64,000 nucleotides of DNA, from contig JAKTNV010000003.1 in the NCBI GenBank assembly GCA_022747635.1, positions 101,354,454 to 101,418,453 on the forward strand, written 5' to 3'. The notes beneath the pieces were generated by a model. It made no database searches and was not told the DNA's origin. It was given only the letters and a program-made list of their open reading frames with translations. The translations under genes and the position numbers were made by a program. Numbering within the stretch: position 1 is the stretch's first letter; each line of letters opens with the position of its first letter. Source of the DNA: Hetaerina americana. Taxonomy: Eukaryota; Arthropoda; Insecta; Odonata; Calopterygidae. Of the stretch, positions 1 through 9,939 are shown piece by piece.

Positions 1-270
1 ATAGGTGGGTCAATTGGTAGTGGTAGGATATTCAGGGAATGGAGGAAGGGTGGAGAGAAACCCGGCTTCGGCGCTCTTAGCGAAAGACCCCAAGGGGTCC
101 ACAGTTTAACTGCCCCATCCGACGGACGGCGGTACTCCATTTGAAGTGCTCTTCATGTGGCATCCCAATTAGGAATTGGAATACCACTGAAAAATTCGGC
201 CATCTTCAGGAACCCGGTTCCTCGGGGTGGGAGGCCAGTATATTAACCACCTCACCTTCCCGACCTCTCC
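1..270 (-). repeat. tRNA-derived SINE, family B, copy 1 (degraded, may be cut by window edge)
   Basis: This shares long stretches with 21300-21620 and 23917-24160: the AGAGAAACCCGGC block, CCAAGGGGTCC, and CATCCGACGGACGGCG (about 37-140). The tRNA-like head lies at the right-hand end (about 200-265) with the shared GGGTGGGAGGCCAGTA block, so the element reads on the minus strand. The B-box is eroded here compared with the 21.5 kb copy. The function is that of a non-autonomous retroposon. The family assignment rests only on similarity within this window. Confidence 0.6.
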
Positions 271-424
271 GTAAGATATTGTGAAAGATACTGGACTGCA
301 GAGGTAATTAAGGATATGTGTTTAATCTGGTGGACCCACAGTTAATATCCTGAATTTTCTGTAGTTTAAATGTCTTAAATAGTTCAGCATACTCGAATTT
401 ACCATGAATTGCTGATCTCATTTC

Positions 425-650
425 TGAGCGTTAGAAGCAAATGATGCTGGAGATACTGAGAGGCAATGGGATGCTGAAGGCAGTAATAAAGGAGAGAACT
501 CTGGGAAAGCGATGTAGAGGGAGGAAAAAAATGGGCATTGTGGGTGGTAGAATAGAGTTAGGAAATAAACAGAGCAAAAGAATGAGATTTTGCGAAATGT
601 GGTATCGGGTGTATAAGAATATATAATGCCAATTTAGTTAGGACTTGGGA
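425..650 (+). pseudogene. LINE reverse-transcriptase C-terminal fragment
   Basis: A short open stretch reads LEILRGNGMLKAVIKERTLG followed by a basic K/R/G-rich segment. It matches the fragment at 59305-59515 ([16 protein letters not shown], then [10 protein letters not shown]). It resembles the C-terminal tail of LINE proteins that read [25 protein letters not shown]. Only about 60 residues are recognisable and no reverse-transcriptase core is adjacent. This is a dead fragment, not a host gene. Confidence 0.55.
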
Positions 651-1363
651 TTACCGTATTGTTTAGTCCTAGGGTCCATAAAAAATCATCTAATTAAAGC
701 CGTAGCTAGTGATAATAAAGAAGCAGTCAGAGTTAGTCGAATTTCCCTAATTTTATAGAGTAAATGAATTTTCAGTCTTTGGCTCTTAACAGTTAATTTT
801 GGAATACCTTTCTTAAATTAATACGTAAGAGTGTATATGAAGTTAGCACAAGCGAACAAAGACAAAAGCACAGAAGCACATAAAAAGAAAAGAAACTCAT
901 TCGTTTTCGAATTTTCGGTGGTTCAAGCCACCTTTCTCAAGGAAGAGAAGGAAGGAACTGAGGAAAATAAGGGGCTGGACACGCCAGATAGAAGGAGAAG
1001 GTGGGGAAAGGTTTGCGAGGGGAAGAGTTGAGAAAGGGAATGTTAGAATTGTGGGAAGAGTGTGAAAGGTGTCAGGAGCGGAGGGGGGATGAAAATATGC
1101 AAAGATCGGGATAATTAATGTCTAATATTAATATCTGGGTGATTCCAGGAATCCAGGAGCCAGATAAACGCCTGCTCTATTGTTTTGAGTTTGAGTGGAG
1201 GGTCAGCGGGTTGGAGGGATGCTAAAATGGATACACTATAGCATTAGCTATTGTGTATCCATTTCAAGTCATTTCGACTTATATATATATATGTACTTGT
1301 AAGCCATATATTCATACACTACCATACCATATACTCAAATATATATAACGTTATGTGTGTGTG

Positions 1364-1364
1364 T

Positions 1365-1459
<95 letters not shown>
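1364..1459. repeat. (TA)n microsatellite with (CA)n edge
   Basis: About 80 bp of nearly uninterrupted TA dinucleotides ends in a short CA run. It abuts the Penelope-like terminal block at 1460-2089, and a second (TA)n sits at that block's other side. The open frames across it (Tyr-Ile repeats on both strands) are artefacts of the repeat. Confidence 0.95.
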
Positions 1460-1571
1460 TATATATGTCTTCGAAATAGAAGGCTCTTCGGCGACGCACA
1501 AATATATAAAAACACTGATATAGATATTTAAAAAATATAAACACAAAGAAAGGACACAAACATGAATTTTT

Positions 1572-1635
1572 GATGTTTCGACGGCACGGCCGTCATCATC
1601 AGATCTGATGATGACGGCCGTGCTGTCGAAACGTC
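1572..1635 (+). ncRNA. hammerhead-like motif pair inside a palindrome
   Basis: A nearly perfect palindrome centred at about 1602. On the + strand CTGATGA (1605-1611) is followed by one extra T, a six-base-pair stem (GACGGC with GCTGTC, loop CGT), then GAAA, ACGT and C. The minus strand carries the same layout with a perfect stem (GACGGC/GCCGTC) but ACATC in place of ACGTC, as expected after CpG decay. Compared with the consensus hammerhead there is one extra base before stem II, and no convincing stem I was found. This is a relic or variant, not a demonstrated ribozyme. Confidence 0.4.
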
Positions 1636-1696
1636 AAAACTACATACGTGTCAGTGAATTCTTCTCGGGATTTCATCCGGGTAATCTCCTCCATCT

Positions 1697-1751
1697 CCAT
1701 CGCTGCCGACGTTTCGATGAAATCCTTTTCCATCGTCATCAGGGCCGATGA
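1697..1751 (-). ncRNA. hammerhead ribozyme candidate
   Basis: Read on the minus strand, the core is CTGATGA (1742-1736). One extra C (1735) follows, then stem II of seven pairs including one G-U (1734-1728 with 1716-1722; loop 1727-1723), GAAA (1715-1712), and a self-complementary ACGT helix ending at T1709. The predicted cleavage base is C1708 (a GUC triplet). Stem I pairs 1743-1745 with 1707-1705; after a two-base bulge, 1746-1751 pair with 1702-1697 (the last pair is G-U). This is the best full fold in the window. The very short helix III would suit the dimeric hammerheads reported from Penelope-like elements. The extra base after the core box is a departure from the consensus. Confidence 0.5.
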
Positions 1752-1787
1752 TGTCAGTCTGAAGGTGCCGGTTTATATATCCTCGGT

Positions 1788-1951
1788 GGTCATGTTGGGT
1801 CCCTTCTGATTGGCGGAGGCCGAGCACGTTTTCCCGCCTTTTTCAGGATTGGGTCCCATGTCCTGCTTAGGTCATGTTGGGTCCCTTCTGATTGGCGGAG
1901 GCCGAGCACGTTTTCCCGCCATTTTCAGGATCGGGTTCCATGTCCTGCTTA
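1788..1951. repeat. 82-bp tandem duplication (two copies)
   Basis: The unit starting GGTCATGTTGGGTCCC at 1788 recurs at 1870. Both copies contain CTGATTGGCGGAGGCCGAGC and end CCTGCTTAGG or similar, with only a few substitutions between them. It lies inside the Penelope-like terminal block and is probably part of that element. Confidence 0.85.
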
Positions 1952-2083
1952 GGCTGAAACCCTCGTCTCTGTTAAAGTTATTCTTAAAAATTTAAATTGA
2001 AGTCCTACATACATACGTGTCCTTTCTTTGTGTTTCTATGATTTTAAAATCTATATCGTTGTTTTTGTGTGTTTATATACATT

Positions 2084-2089
<6 letters not shown>

Positions 2090-2160
<71 letters not shown>
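2090..2160. repeat. (TA)n microsatellite
   Basis: About 70 bp of pure TA dinucleotides directly follow the Penelope-like end at 1990-2089. This is the same arrangement as at 52579. Confidence 0.95.
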
Positions 2161-2163
<3 letters not shown>

Positions 2164-2189
2164 AACTATAAACACAGTTATCAATCCTA

Positions 2190-2443
2190 AGGCCCGTTTG
2201 GTAGGTAATGATGGTAGAGTTCACCCTGTACTAAGCCCTATTCGGCGTGTGAAATTCACACATCAGGGTAGGGGAGCCAGTTCCCTTCCCTGTGCCGGTT
2301 ATGGTTTCCCAGGAAGATCCTGTACCCGATAACTCACATAGCTTGGGTGGAGCTGCAGGTGCCTAGACACTTGCCCGGGAATCGAACCCGAGCCCTCCGG
2401 TCAGTAGTCCAACCCTCTACCCACTGGACTACCGCGACCCACT
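2190..2443 (-). repeat. tRNA-derived SINE, family A, full-length-looking copy
   Basis: On the minus strand a tRNA-like head has an A-box TAGTCCAGTGGG (about 2433-2418) and a perfect B-box GGTTCGATTCCC (2389-2378). A body follows with CACCCAAGCT, TTTCCTGGGAA-like sequence and GAATTTCACACGCCG. The same body occurs at 62662-62890 (+) and partly at 35390-35510 (-). RNA polymerase III promoter boxes plus a non-tRNA body define a SINE rather than a tRNA gene. Confidence 0.8.
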
Positions 2444-2460
2444 TATATGTATATGAACCG

Positions 2461-3900
2461 AATCGAATATATATACACACACACATATTCAGCGGTAATT
2501 TACTCTCATCTGCGGACATTGGATTGCATATTGTGGAAAAATTAGTTTGTGAAAGGGGTCGCTATGGAATAATTTGGATGGAAGTCACGCGTCGTGCTTC
2601 GACTACAGTGTTCCATTTAATTGCTGCTGCTTTTGTATTAGCGTATGAAATTATTTGTTAATGCGCATGTTTGTCTCCGTTCCATCCTCTAAGTGATTGC
2701 ATTAAAAGGGCGGGCTATTCAAGGTGATGCGGTTGAATGACACTAGGTGCAGCCATGGGGAGGGAAAAAAATCTGAAGCGGTCCCGAGAGGGAGGAGAAT
2801 GGAGGGGTCGTGGAAAATTATATCCCTACGTATGCGGTACCTTGGATTACGGAAGAAATCGCATGCCTCTTTCCCCTCCCCCTTCCCCGTTCTCCCCCAC
2901 TTGCACTCCATCCCCGTCTCTTCGTACAATGCTGGGAAAAAATCGCTTCCCACATCGCATGCTCCGGGGTAGGCTCTCTCTCGGGTGTTGAACCAACTCG
3001 AAGCCCCACCTGTGCCTCGCGAGGCCCCAAGGGGTCGCCCGCTTGCTTCTACCGCGCCCCTTCCCCGAGATTGTGTTCCCTCCGGCGGGGGTGGTCGTCT
3101 TCAGTCGCTGATAAAGGCTTTCATGCGTCGGCTGGAATGAATGCGAAGCCCGAATGTTGTGGCCTGACTTCCCGTTGAGTCGTGTCGTCTGTGCGAGGAA
3201 TACAGTGAATCCGGTCGATGCCGTTGACGGGTCGGCGTCTACGCAGCCGGACTCTTATTTCACCTGTCTCTCCTTCGGCCTCGTGTGTGAGAATAGCTCG
3301 GGGCATCGGTGAGATTTGCTCTGCTTGGGACTTGTGGTGCGGTCATCGGAAGTAAGACGACGACTTGCGGCCGGGGAAACACTCTCCAGTTAGATGTGAT
3401 CGGAAAGAATGAATGTAAGTGTAGTTTATCCTAGAAACAGGAAGATCAATGATTGAAAATTGGCAGTCCTCGAACTCTGATACTGTAGGTACTCATCAGG
3501 GTTTTGTGTTCAACATTTTCAGGCCGCAAAATTTAGAATTGGGTCACATTCTAAGTATTACTTGCGCGTGCTGAGGTTTTTTTTTGTTAGCGATGTGGCA
3601 CCGGGCGGTTTTTAGTAACACCGATGAATGTTATTTGGCTATGCGTATGGAGTTATTATTTAATAATACAGTAAAAAGAGATTGGGGCACGTCAGGAAGG
3701 TACTTTGGGTCACACCATGCAAATAATAATGCCAGTCCACAAATTTAAAATATTATGCTTTTTCATTCGGGTGGTTGTGATGCTTATGACTTGGAATATA
3801 GAAAAACCATTATTGACTGATTTCACATTTATCTTCTAATTATATCTCACATTCTTTACTTCAAATATCTTAATTATACATATTTTTGCCCTTTTTGTTC
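2461..3900. other. unassigned DNA with a GC-rich patch at about 2700-3320
   Basis: No convincing gene is seen. The 2700-3320 part is clearly richer in GC and CpG than its flanks, with overlapping open frames on both strands but no recognisable domain. TCG/GTGAGA at about 3307-3314 could be a splice donor of an untranslated upstream exon, but nothing else supports this. The remainder (3420-3900) is AT-rich and featureless. Confidence 0.35.
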
Positions 3901-3904
3901 ATGA

Positions 3905-4835
3905 GATATTTGGTTCAGGAGAAAGCAATGTTCCAGTGGACGCAGTTTTTCTAGATCTGAAAAGAGCTTTCGACGAAATACCTTATGGTAAATTACTCAA
4001 AAAGCTAGAAATTTTAGCATAGCTAAAAATATCCTGGGCTGGGCTTTCTGAAGGGTATAAAGAGTAGTCTTAGATGGTGTAAGCTCCAATGCAGTAGAGG
4101 TCACTTCAGGTGTTCCCCAGAGAAGTGTTATAGGACCTCTTTTATTCTTTCTTTACGTTAACGACATGAATTTCGTGGTCAATAGTAAGATAAGCTTAAT
4201 TGCCGACGATGCAGTGATTTACAGAGAGATGCTTACTCCTAACGATAAGTTAGCTTTAGAAGATGTTCTCGATGCTTTGCAACGTTGGTGCGACCCTTGG
4301 CAATTAGAAAGAAAAATATTATCTTTCGCTGGTTAGGCCTCATTTGCAATATGGTGATAGTACGTGGTATCCTCATGAAGTTGGATTGATTGTCAAATTA
4401 GATCGCGTGCAGCGTATGGGAACTACATGTGTAAAACATTTTTATGATAAACTGGGTTGCGTATCAAAATTAATAGAGGAGGTACTTTGGGAATCACTCA
4501 TGGAGCGAAATTACAGATTAAATATCTTACATACTTGTAAGGATGTCTCTTTTGCGATGATGTCGGAAATGTATTATTAACCCAGTCTTAATAAAATAGG
4601 AGATATCATGTAAATAAAATTAGTGTTTAATTTCAGAAGAGATAGATTTAACATGTCATTTTTCCCACGAACGATAAGGGATCGAAATAATGCTGTCCGA
4701 CCGCAAAATGGGGAAAATTATTTTATTGCCTAAACTAGTCTGGTGTGTAGTCACCTCCCGACACACACCAGACTAGTGTTGGTTTTCAGGGTACCATGGC
4801 TGTATGTGTATCTATGTATATTTTATAGTATTAGT
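3905..4835 (+). pseudogene. CR1-like LINE, decayed copy with 3' end
   Basis: Broken reverse-transcriptase frames: FLDLKRAFDEIPYGKLLKKL at about 3946-4008; VTSGVPQ, GPLLFFLYVNDMN and a decayed catalytic motif ADDAVIYRE at about 4095-4230; then VRPHLQYG...LDRVQRMG at about 4330-4420. A deletion removes the segment before VRPHLQYG. The 3' part (4650-4800) matches copies at 26880-27000 (-) and 39915-40060 (+), including ACGAACGATAAGGGATC and CAGACTAGT. A 15-bp perfect hairpin (4734-4748 with 4763-4777) sits in this tail. Stops and frame changes make it non-coding. Confidence 0.75.
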
Positions 4836-4839
4836 TGCT

Positions 4840-7800
4840 GGACTGAACTGTTCGCTGATTCTTAAAAAACGTCCCTGGACTGTTATGTGGCCCCAAAACG
4901 TAATTTAAAGCGGTAGTTTTTCAGCGTATGAGTCGTAATCTTAGGCTTTGACATCGTTTTCCGATTCCTTCAAGAAGAATGGCTTTTTATCATCGTCCTC
5001 AGACTCTTTCTCCATTTCTTAATCGTGTCGCCGTAGTTTCGGTTCTGCGAATTGCGGTTATACACCGCCGTTCCGCTTGTCTTTGTTAAGGGCACCCCGT
5101 TTGTTCCATCGCCTTTATCACGCAGTAATTCTTTCGAGCATGGACTGGGCTCTCGAGATTAAAAAAATATATGAGTGGTATTAATCGATTGGGGAAAAAA
5201 ATAAATGTAATCGATTGGTGCTTTGAGGGCGGGCCGAGGTAAGTGGAACAATTTAGAGGTTCGGAAGGCCATTATCCTGGCCATTTACATCGTGTTAGTG
5301 GAAGACTCTTGTCAGTGCTAACCTCTTTACGATAAAATGGCGAAATCATGTGGAGTAGAAATAATGCTTTTATTTGTTACGCGATATAGTGGAGTTCAAT
5401 GGCCACATTAGAACCTGCGCGGGCCCTCTACATTCCTCCCAAAAGTAGTAAGTTAATATATTTACTCGATATAACTGTCGCAGAGTATAAAAATAAGCGA
5501 ATTAGAATATTTTTCAACTTATTGTCCGTGCAATAAATTCTTACCACTTTCTGCCTGCGCATTCCTAAAATTTCTCTTAAAATAATTAATATGAAGTTCG
5601 AGGAACACCTGTAGTGTTGTTGAAACTTAATGGTCCAGTTCTTGTTGTTATGAAATGGGTAATATTATTTTGAGTCGACAGTAAAAAATTTCAGACTTTG
5701 CAAAGATTTGCAAAGCCATTAAAAGTGTCTTCGATAACTCATTTACTTGTATTTATACAGCTAAATATCTCGTTTAATCGTATAAAGAAACTCTTCTGTA
5801 TTATTTAAGCTTACAGTTTGTAAGTTAATTGAATGATGAATCTAATTTGAAATCATTTTAATGTGTGGGATTGCATTGGTAATGTATTTTTTGGACTTTT
5901 ATAGAGTCGTAAATTCGAAAAATAGAAGATAGAATATCTCTGTGGTTTAACCAAAATATGTAAACTCGTTGGTATCCACGGGTGAAGCTTATCACAGATT
6001 CTGCTCAAAAATCTTACATTAACAGCAACTCTCGCTCTGCTGAAATATTTCTGTATCATTCCAGTCTATATTCTGAGCAAGAACCATTTGCAGTCGTTTA
6101 TTTTCGTTAGAAATTCGTTTTCTTCCATTTTTTAGGCTTACCATTGCATAGAAACCAACACAAAAAGGATTGTCGTTCGCGCTTATCAGTGACTAGGATT
6201 ATAATTGTTCATAATACTGTGATTCTTTTGCATGGTAATTCATTTTAGCAGTCGATGTCATATTTCCTTAAGTGCACTAGCCTTGACCATAGCAAATTAG
6301 TTTGTTATAGGATCAAATAAAATTGCATCTAGCTAAATCTTAGGTTACAGCCAAGCAAAATTGTTTTTTTTCCGTTCGTATTAGATTAATAAGTAGAAAA
6401 TTTCGATGCTAAGAGTAGTGTTATGTAGTTAGCTTGGAATAAATCACGTTTAGTGTGTTCGAATCAATGGCCCCCGCTCTGAAAATTTATGAGCTGTAAA
6501 CGAAATAGTAATCAAGTCATTTGAATCAGATTAAATAAGTGATGGAAAAATATTCGCGAGAACTCGAGAATTAATGCAGGTTATTTTTACATAATTGATT
6601 TGATGTGTTTTAAATTATCTCTCTTTGTTTGTGTTATATTAAACGAGACATGGAGAAATATGAAAATAATAATTATGTAGAAATAACCGCTTCTAGTCTT
6701 TTATTCTCACAGCCCCGTGGTTCCATTTACTCTTTTCTATTGTTTTTGAATTAGTCGTTACGGCGACAACTCTGGCTTATCATGTATATTATTTCCTATG
6801 CAATTAGATGCTTTCTAAAACACGCACAGGAATGGAAATTGATCTCAAGTGGCTTGTTTTCTTTTAGTTTTCATTTCTCGTCTCACTTTGGTTCTCAAAT
6901 CACTTATTATAGTCTGCATTTCTAGATGAAATTGCGACCGCGCAATTATTGCAACCCCTATTTCCCAGGGATTTTGGGGGTAGAAATAACTTCGTTTTGC
7001 AAAGTCGTAATAACTGTTAGAATCGCAGCCCTAGTTCACCATTATAAGATTAATTTTCTGTAATTTTCGCTTGAAGAATATTTTCTACGAGCTGTGACGG
7101 GGTCAAGTTATTTCTCAAACCATTTTCGTGGCGGTTGAAGTCTAACATTTTAGCGAAAAGCTCACTGGCCGACATCCAGCGCTTTGGTAGTTGGCTCCTT
7201 GTTCGTAGCTGCCAGATAGTACGAAGTGGGGACTCATTCATTAGGTGGATCCAGAGACAAAAAAAATTAACTTTATATAATTTGTCCGCAGTTTTTGGCG
7301 AACATCGTGTTAGATTTTTTATTTATAATAGCGCATAGTGATAATCTTAGACTTGGCAGATTGGTTAGTTAGAATATTGACTCGACAGCAAAAAGTTTAT
7401 ACGTAATTTTATATGGTTATAAACTTTGAAAAAAGTGATTCCTTGTAGTATCTCATTATTACATTTGTTTTAGAATTTAAAAGCTTAGGTTTCGGAGAAA
7501 AAAATCGATGGAGACTTGACATGAATAAGAGTTATTCTCCAAGAATGAAGACAGTTACATCTTAAGACGTCCAAGATAATTGATGAGAATTTATTTTTTA
7601 ATGGTCAAAGTGAAACTGTGTTGGCCGATCTTGTTACTTTCACAAAGATTTTATCATTTTATTAAGTTTAGTTTATTTTTGTTGGATCTCAGGAGAACGT
7701 TATTTTTCGTGAACTACCATGTTTTTGGCAGTTTTGGCAGTTGAATCCATTTTCATTTTTGGAGATGACCAGTAAATCCTCGCATTTCAAACAAATACTG

Positions 7801-7900
7801 GCAATCAATGGAATCCTTTTAATCTGGCTGTCATCATTTGTAAATTTTACTGTTTTAGCTTTTAATATCACGGGTACGATTATCTTGTAGCAAAAGAAAT
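4840..7900. other. AT-rich DNA, nothing recognised
   Basis: Both strands hold only short chance open frames with no domain, repeat or splice context that I can support. It lies upstream of the GC-rich island of the host gene and is taken as intergenic. Confidence 0.5.
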
Positions 7901-7904
7901 AAAT

Positions 7905-8060
7905 GTTCACCATCGGTAGCGCGCTCTTTTCCAGGGCTCAGTGCCAAATCTGGGAATCGAACCCCATCCATTTTGGGGGGGAATTGATTTACGATAGTTG
8001 CGGTAACACCCCGCAAGCTCCTCCATTCGATAAATTAACTCCTTCATCACATTCGTTCCT
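7905..8060 (-). repeat. possible tRNA-derived SINE (weak)
   Basis: On the minus strand GGGGTTCGATTCCCA (about 7965-7951) is a good B-box. The A-box upstream of it is unclear, and no second copy of this body was found in the window. It could be a lone degraded SINE head. Confidence 0.35.
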
Positions 8061-9935
8061 CATGTTTTTCCGCCGAAAGCGGCCTTATGCATTCCATCTA
8101 ATGCTTTCGGATAACTTTAGACCGGAACCATAATCAAATATTAATATCCCCAAGGCTTTTTCCTTCCTGAGCGGCGCGCAGAGGGTCTCAAGGTTTTTCC
8201 ATATAACCGTCTTGTCGGAGTGGCGAAGTGTCGAGTGACGGACCCATCGAAGTGATACAGTCGACGAACGCGCAAAGATGTCTTTTGATCGCGTTTCATT
8301 CTCTTCCATCTTCTATGTACGTATGCCTCTCATCCGTGAATATCCCCGACCAGCAAAATACATCCAATTTTAGGTTAAAAGCTATCTTTTGTTTTGATTG
8401 AGCAAACTGTTTTGATAATTGATTAGAAAATCGGTAAGTAATTTTACGTTTTTCATTTCAGTGGTGACATTTTTGCTCGCCTTTTGTGTGTGACTATTTG
8501 CATTTTGTCCGAATGTTTGTTTCTAAAGCTCTCTCGCCTTATCTTTTTCTTTCATGTAATGTGGGCACATTACTTCGTGTCCTTAGTTTTTCGCGTTCCA
8601 ACTGGCCCGTTGCACTTAAACGTTGTAATTCAAGTGTTTTGTCGGCGAATCGTTTGGTAGGAAAGGTGGTATTTTATTACCACTGCGTTTTTACGGGGGC
8701 AGTTGTACTCGACCTCACGAGAGTTCTTCATCGTATTGAGTTCCCCGATTTCGCTAGATTTAGGATTTATATTGAGGAGAGAGGAGCACTCTTTCCCTCT
8801 GGGATAATTTTTTGAACAGTTAGAACATTTGATTACCAAATTTTTACATTTCAAATGATTTTATCGCAGTTCTCCTGTAATTGGAGGAATCATGGTCATA
8901 CTTTCTAGTTGCATAGCCAGAATCAAGTGAAAGGATATTGGGTCCATCATGTCTTATCTAATAAACCCCGCTTTTAAAACAAAATGTCTAATATTTATTC
9001 ATCACCATTTGATGTTTATTGTAAAAAAGGAATGGATATTTTGATCTCGTATATAGAGTAAGTTATTCTCCAAATATGGTATTGGATTAAAGTGACAACT
9101 GTACCTTTTAAGAATCGTTTTACAACTTAATACGTGCGAGGTAAAATTGCTCGCAAGGAATCTCAATTAGCGTATATTTGTGCCACTCTATTCGTGCCAT
9201 TCCACACTCGATTCCATGCCAACAGTTGCGCGCGTGCCTAAGTTGGCTACCACTGCCACTAGTATCAAAAGTTTCCGCTGCAGTTCGTATTGTTCTATTA
9301 AAGTTTATGAAGTGGCTGTAATTTTTACCAAGTGTCAAGATTGCCCAGTTTTTAAGTTATGGAATCAGCGTTGCTTTATTTGTCCAGGAAGAAAAAGGTA
9401 AAATATCATGGAAATAGTTAATTTTATTAATTTACTTAGAATTGAATTTACCTTGTAAAATTAAGAAAGAAAAGGAATTTCACCTTCTTCTTTTCTACAG
9501 TAAAAGCGTCATCACTATTTTTATTTTCGTTTTATAATCATCTGCAATCAGTTGTGTTAGATAGAGAAAAATGGAGGGTTCTAATCGATAAATCCCCGAA
9601 ATAAATAATTGGTAAAAATTTAAGGATTAATAATCATTGAAACGTTTAAGTTTTCTATCATTTGACAGTTATGTGTATGATTTGAGCCTAACATGTAAAT
9701 TTACCGGTGATTTTACGTTGTTTAACAATTAAAACGAGGCATTAAATGTATGGAAAATAAATAAGAGTGTAGGAAAATTTGACGTGGCAAGTCGCGCCCT
9801 ATCATGGTCACTGTTGCCAGAAATGGGGCGCGGCAGAATTGACAGGCGCCACAGTTATTGGCCCTTCTCCCCTCGGAAGTTCCACTGTACTGATTGAAAT
9901 TTTTCGTGCACATGCCCGGGCTTATTTCGCTTACA
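8061..9935. other. AT-rich DNA, nothing recognised
   Basis: Short open frames only, none with recognisable motifs. It leads into the GC-rich island at about 9.94 kb. Confidence 0.45.
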
Positions 9936-9939
9936 TTTT

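Larger units (their letters stand above)
1460..2089. mobile_element. Penelope-like terminal (pLTR-like) block, rearranged
   Basis: A block bounded by (TA)n on both sides. Its two ends are inverted copies: AACACAAAGAAAGGACAC near 1539-1556 and GTGTCCTTTCTTTGTGTT near 2018-2035. A related end occurs at 52430-52580, where the order GAAACATC, TGTGTCC, TCTTCGCTGAAGAG, (TA)n is kept. Inside are a palindrome centred at about 1602, three GAAAC motifs with upstream CTGATGA boxes, and an 82-bp tandem duplication. Hammerhead-like motifs and tandem or inverted terminal copies are known in Penelope-like retroelements. No reverse-transcriptase coding remains in this block, so the family call is an inference. 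Confidence 0.5.

Noticed and set aside
1251..1559. Open frames of Tyr-Ile repeats on both strands over (TA)n; similar frames at 48312-48834, 58397-58581 and 59144-59520
   Set aside because: They are translations of dinucleotide repeats in all frames. There is no start context, splice context or homologous domain.
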